From assembly GCA_028706295.1 (NCBI GenBank), contig JAQWBQ010000034.1, positions 1-35,247 on the forward strand: a stretch of 35,247 bases of DNA. Reading direction: 5' to 3'. This stretch comes from Bacteroidales bacterium (lineage in GTDB: Bacteria > Bacteroidota > Bacteroidia > Bacteroidales > FEN-979). A program made the translations under genes and the position numbers. Shown here one piece after another: positions 35,001 through 35,247 of this stretch. The stretch's first letter is position 1, and every line of letters starts with the position of its first letter. The notes beneath the pieces were generated by a model, which was given only the letters and a program-made list of their open reading frames with translations, searched no databases and had not been told where the DNA came from.

Positions 35001-35247
35001 CCCCCTGTAATGTTATTGTTGGCGATGATCAACCCGTTCTGGTAAGCTGCATTGATCACATACGCGGTGGCGGATCCGCCGGCGAAGTTGGTAAAGGTGT
35101 TGCCCGCTACCGAACCGATATCGTTGTTCTGGTCATAATAGGTATAGGGAGCCGTACCGTCGGCAAAACCCGACAGATAAATACCTCCGTAAGTATTCAT
35201 GATCGCATTGCCGTAGAATTTGTTGGTGGAGTTCTGGCCCGATGCTG
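29057..35247 (-). CDS. Giant T9SS-secreted multidomain surface protein, N-terminus missing
   Basis: The frame stays open to the right edge, so the gene is incomplete at its start (an ATG at 35200 is internal). Over 2,060 residues are present. In numbering from that ATG: a beta-helix region with repeats like YGIYxxG and NNxV, rich in Tyr, Asn and Thr (to about 520); an Ig-like domain (about 598-693, NLCSGQSVTLSL); further Ig-like segments to 1000; a MAM/cleaved-adhesin-like segment (about 1020-1200, YYWIIDNVVITG); an FN3-like segment (about 1275-1367); six PKD-like modules of about 86 residues (1368-1888); an Ig-like unit; and a T9SS type A tail (1966-2047, YPVPNDGRF and ATGIYSVVF). It is exported by the type IX system and probably anchored at or released from the cell surface, as an adhesin or matrix protein. 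Ligand unknown. Confidence 0.9.
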   Translation of the reverse strand, partial: ASGQNSTNKFYGNAIMNTYGGIYLSGFADGTAPYTYYDQNNDIGSVAGNTFTNFAGGSATAYVINAAYQNGLIIANNNITGGAGTTAALYGIYGGTANNADLTLSGNTVTLESAGTTTYLYAIYNSGIGTSGTSNTINIFNNTVQNCTYPTATTAYFYGIYNGASGFNTNMYGNFVNNNVVGGSAYNYLCYTTSGTGGTINYYNNTVTNNLRTGGAATAYMYCMSILGTATTSIHDNVVSGNAFTAQGAYTCYLYGIYASNSAPSQTVYNNTVHDQSITTAHTSSAAVYGVYSNPATTNMGSVHDNTAYNLSITNTSSGYGYIYGIYSYYNNLFYNNTVYNVTVNAATGYGYSYGLYTYGASTGSYVYKNKFYNATMAGTSGYCYGLYVSGAGNAYAYNNYISDLKSPASTSTTGLNGIYVGGGTNVGLYYNTVFLNATSTSTAAWNSSAVYISTTPTVDLRNNNFVNLCTAPGSTTYHASAYRRSSTTLTSYANTSDYNNFYAGTPTATNVIHYDGTNSYQTLADFQTLVSPRDAASVSVMPVFMNSVTPPYDLHINPATATYLESGGIRITAPFAVTDDFDGNIRQGEPGYTGTGVAPDIGADEFNGTPIFTCTTPTPGNTMTTANNLCSGQSVTLSLQNATSGTGVSYQWKSSPDNVTYTDITGANMSTLTLTPNAPLYYKCTVTCQNGPVSATSTPVQITFQYTITSTTPATRCGPGTLTLGATASSGTINWYTLPSGGTSVGTGSTFITPLLPATTTYYVATQGPETTASVGAPNTGISTSLSSQTTTTSGINFDVIAATVTILSLDIYPTPAIGSAFTFTVVQGSNTIATYSGVTTVQGSTSAPVVQTVPVNWVIPAGTGYKITATTNPGIIRNSGGDAFPYTVPGVISLTSSTGSSYYYNFYNWQVSAACSSPRVPVVATINVPPAVTANATPGTICSGQSTTLTASSTNTGYTYSWSPATTPPTGATVSASPAVTTTYTVTATDNSSGPFSGCSNTASQIVTVNPSPSALNVTPATSSLYIGSIQQLTASGGTIPTQVLLQENFNTSAPLWVITNGPSSPLGGAWHYEDCPFNISSHAFTNFSTQDGGKFAFTNADAGGSGSTTVTMLTSPSFSTVGYSTLSLAFEQIYLQYSADITAAVEISTNGGSSWTTLADYFLIGSQGTTTNNAQATTISTIDLTAYINQPNVMIRYNYQSAWGYYWIIDNVVITGNYQAPITWNPVTGLYTDAGATVAYVAGTNYPVVYAKPTVTTTYTATATSPLNCTSTANALVTIKQPVATTDPAMPIGMTSATLNGTIDPATYSIAVSFEYGQTPAYGSTVAGSPSPVTGTAIVPVNAPLSGLLNNTTYHFRVKGVYSGGTIYGTDMTFMTGCPMPSPAGPITGPATICANSAGVVYSVGTIPNATSYQWTLPAGASITAGSGTNVITVTFGSTSGPVTVAGTGTCGAGPSSSLAVTVNPLPVPTISGPASSCVNSTNNIYTTETGMTGYTWTLSAGGTITSGAGTNAITVTWATTGAKTVSVNYTNASNCTAIAPTSYAVNVNALPTPTITGNASVCQYTTGVVYTTQSGMTNYVWSVSAGGVVTAGGTPTSNSITINWNGSGAQAVTVNYTNVNGCAAVVPVSYTVTVNPAPVPTIGSGNNPCVGTTNNVYYTESGMTNYVWTISPGGVITSGLGTNNIHVTWNTAGTQWLTLTYTSASGCNPVTPTQLSVFVNPMPNAAGQITGTGSVCAGQNNIAYSTTEILNATSYTWTLPAGATIATGAGTRFITVNYGTSATSGNITVAGTNGCGNGPVSPNFPVTVNPLPAAAGPIAGPASVCVNVTGVAYSVQTITGATAYVWTVPAGATITSGSGTRNIVVSFGPNPGTGAITVKGSNSCGEGAASTLNVTMNAIPDTPTVTINGNVLTSSVATGNQWYYEGTAIPGATGQTYTVINNTGYYWCVVTVNGCSSPISNKEWVVVTGQAETNEANFSIYPVPNDGRFAVTMTSPVSDIYTITVYNQIGEKIYELGDVRVNGTFEKVIDLRPVATGIYSVVFLNGEHKVVKKILVNR
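29536..31099 (-). repeat. Six PKD-like modules in tandem
   Basis: Six units of about 255-265 bp encode repeats of the form GPA(S/T)xC…YxW(T/S)…AGxxITxGxGTNxI…VNPLP. Sub-types alternate: modules 1, 5 and 6 carry TYxWTxPAGA, whereas modules 2, 3 and 4 carry MTxYxWxxSxGG and YTNxxxC. This suggests duplication of two ancestral units. Confidence 0.85.

Overview
The window looks like a piece of a Bacteroidota chromosome, probably a free-living or environmental Bacteroidales-like lineage. The reasons are a giant secreted protein ending in a type IX secretion (T9SS) sorting tail, promoters of the Bacteroidota type (TTG or TTTG, about 19-20 nt, TAnnTTTG), weak or absent Shine-Dalgarno sequences, a BlaR1-like protease joined to a TonB C-terminal domain, and PepSY-like and DUF4197 proteins. 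GC is near 50% in most genes and lower between genes. Gene identities come from reading motifs in the translated sequence; no database search was made.

Layout. 1-9.1 kb is mostly housekeeping and envelope genes on the + strand. It holds an Ldh2-type malate/lactate dehydrogenase, then a three-gene operon (TPR lipid-exported/periplasmic protein, BlaI-type repressor, M56 protease with TonB domain) behind a palindromic operator that overlaps its promoter. A secreted alpha/beta hydrolase follows on the - strand, then an S41 C-terminal processing protease, an iron-type superoxide dismutase and a DUF4197 protein. 9.1-14.4 kb, on the - strand, is a type III-like restriction-modification cassette in the order methylase (mod), DUF1016/PD-(D/E)XK nuclease, helicase-nuclease (res). 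The genes are tightly coupled and the middle nuclease gene is an unusual addition.

14.5-21.9 kb is a two-component system (histidine kinase and OmpR-type regulator, - strand) divergent from a TolC-MFP-RND efflux operon (+ strand). A direct repeat of the PhoB/OmpR kind sits on the operon's promoter, which suggests that the regulator controls the pump. The adaptor of this pump lacks the usual helical hairpin. A PepSY-like small protein follows.

22.5-28.9 kb is a second RND system, of the heavy-metal type: a His-rich small protein, a CusB/CzcB-like adaptor with His-rich ends, a CusA/CzcA-like pump and a TolC-like channel. 29.06 kb to the right edge is one enormous - strand gene, incomplete at its N-terminus. 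Its product has a Tyr/Asn-rich beta-helix region, Ig-like, FN3-like and lectin/MAM-like segments, six PKD-like modules and a T9SS tail. Hairpin terminators separate it from the metal operon. No rRNA, tRNA, CRISPR array or insertion sequence was recognised.
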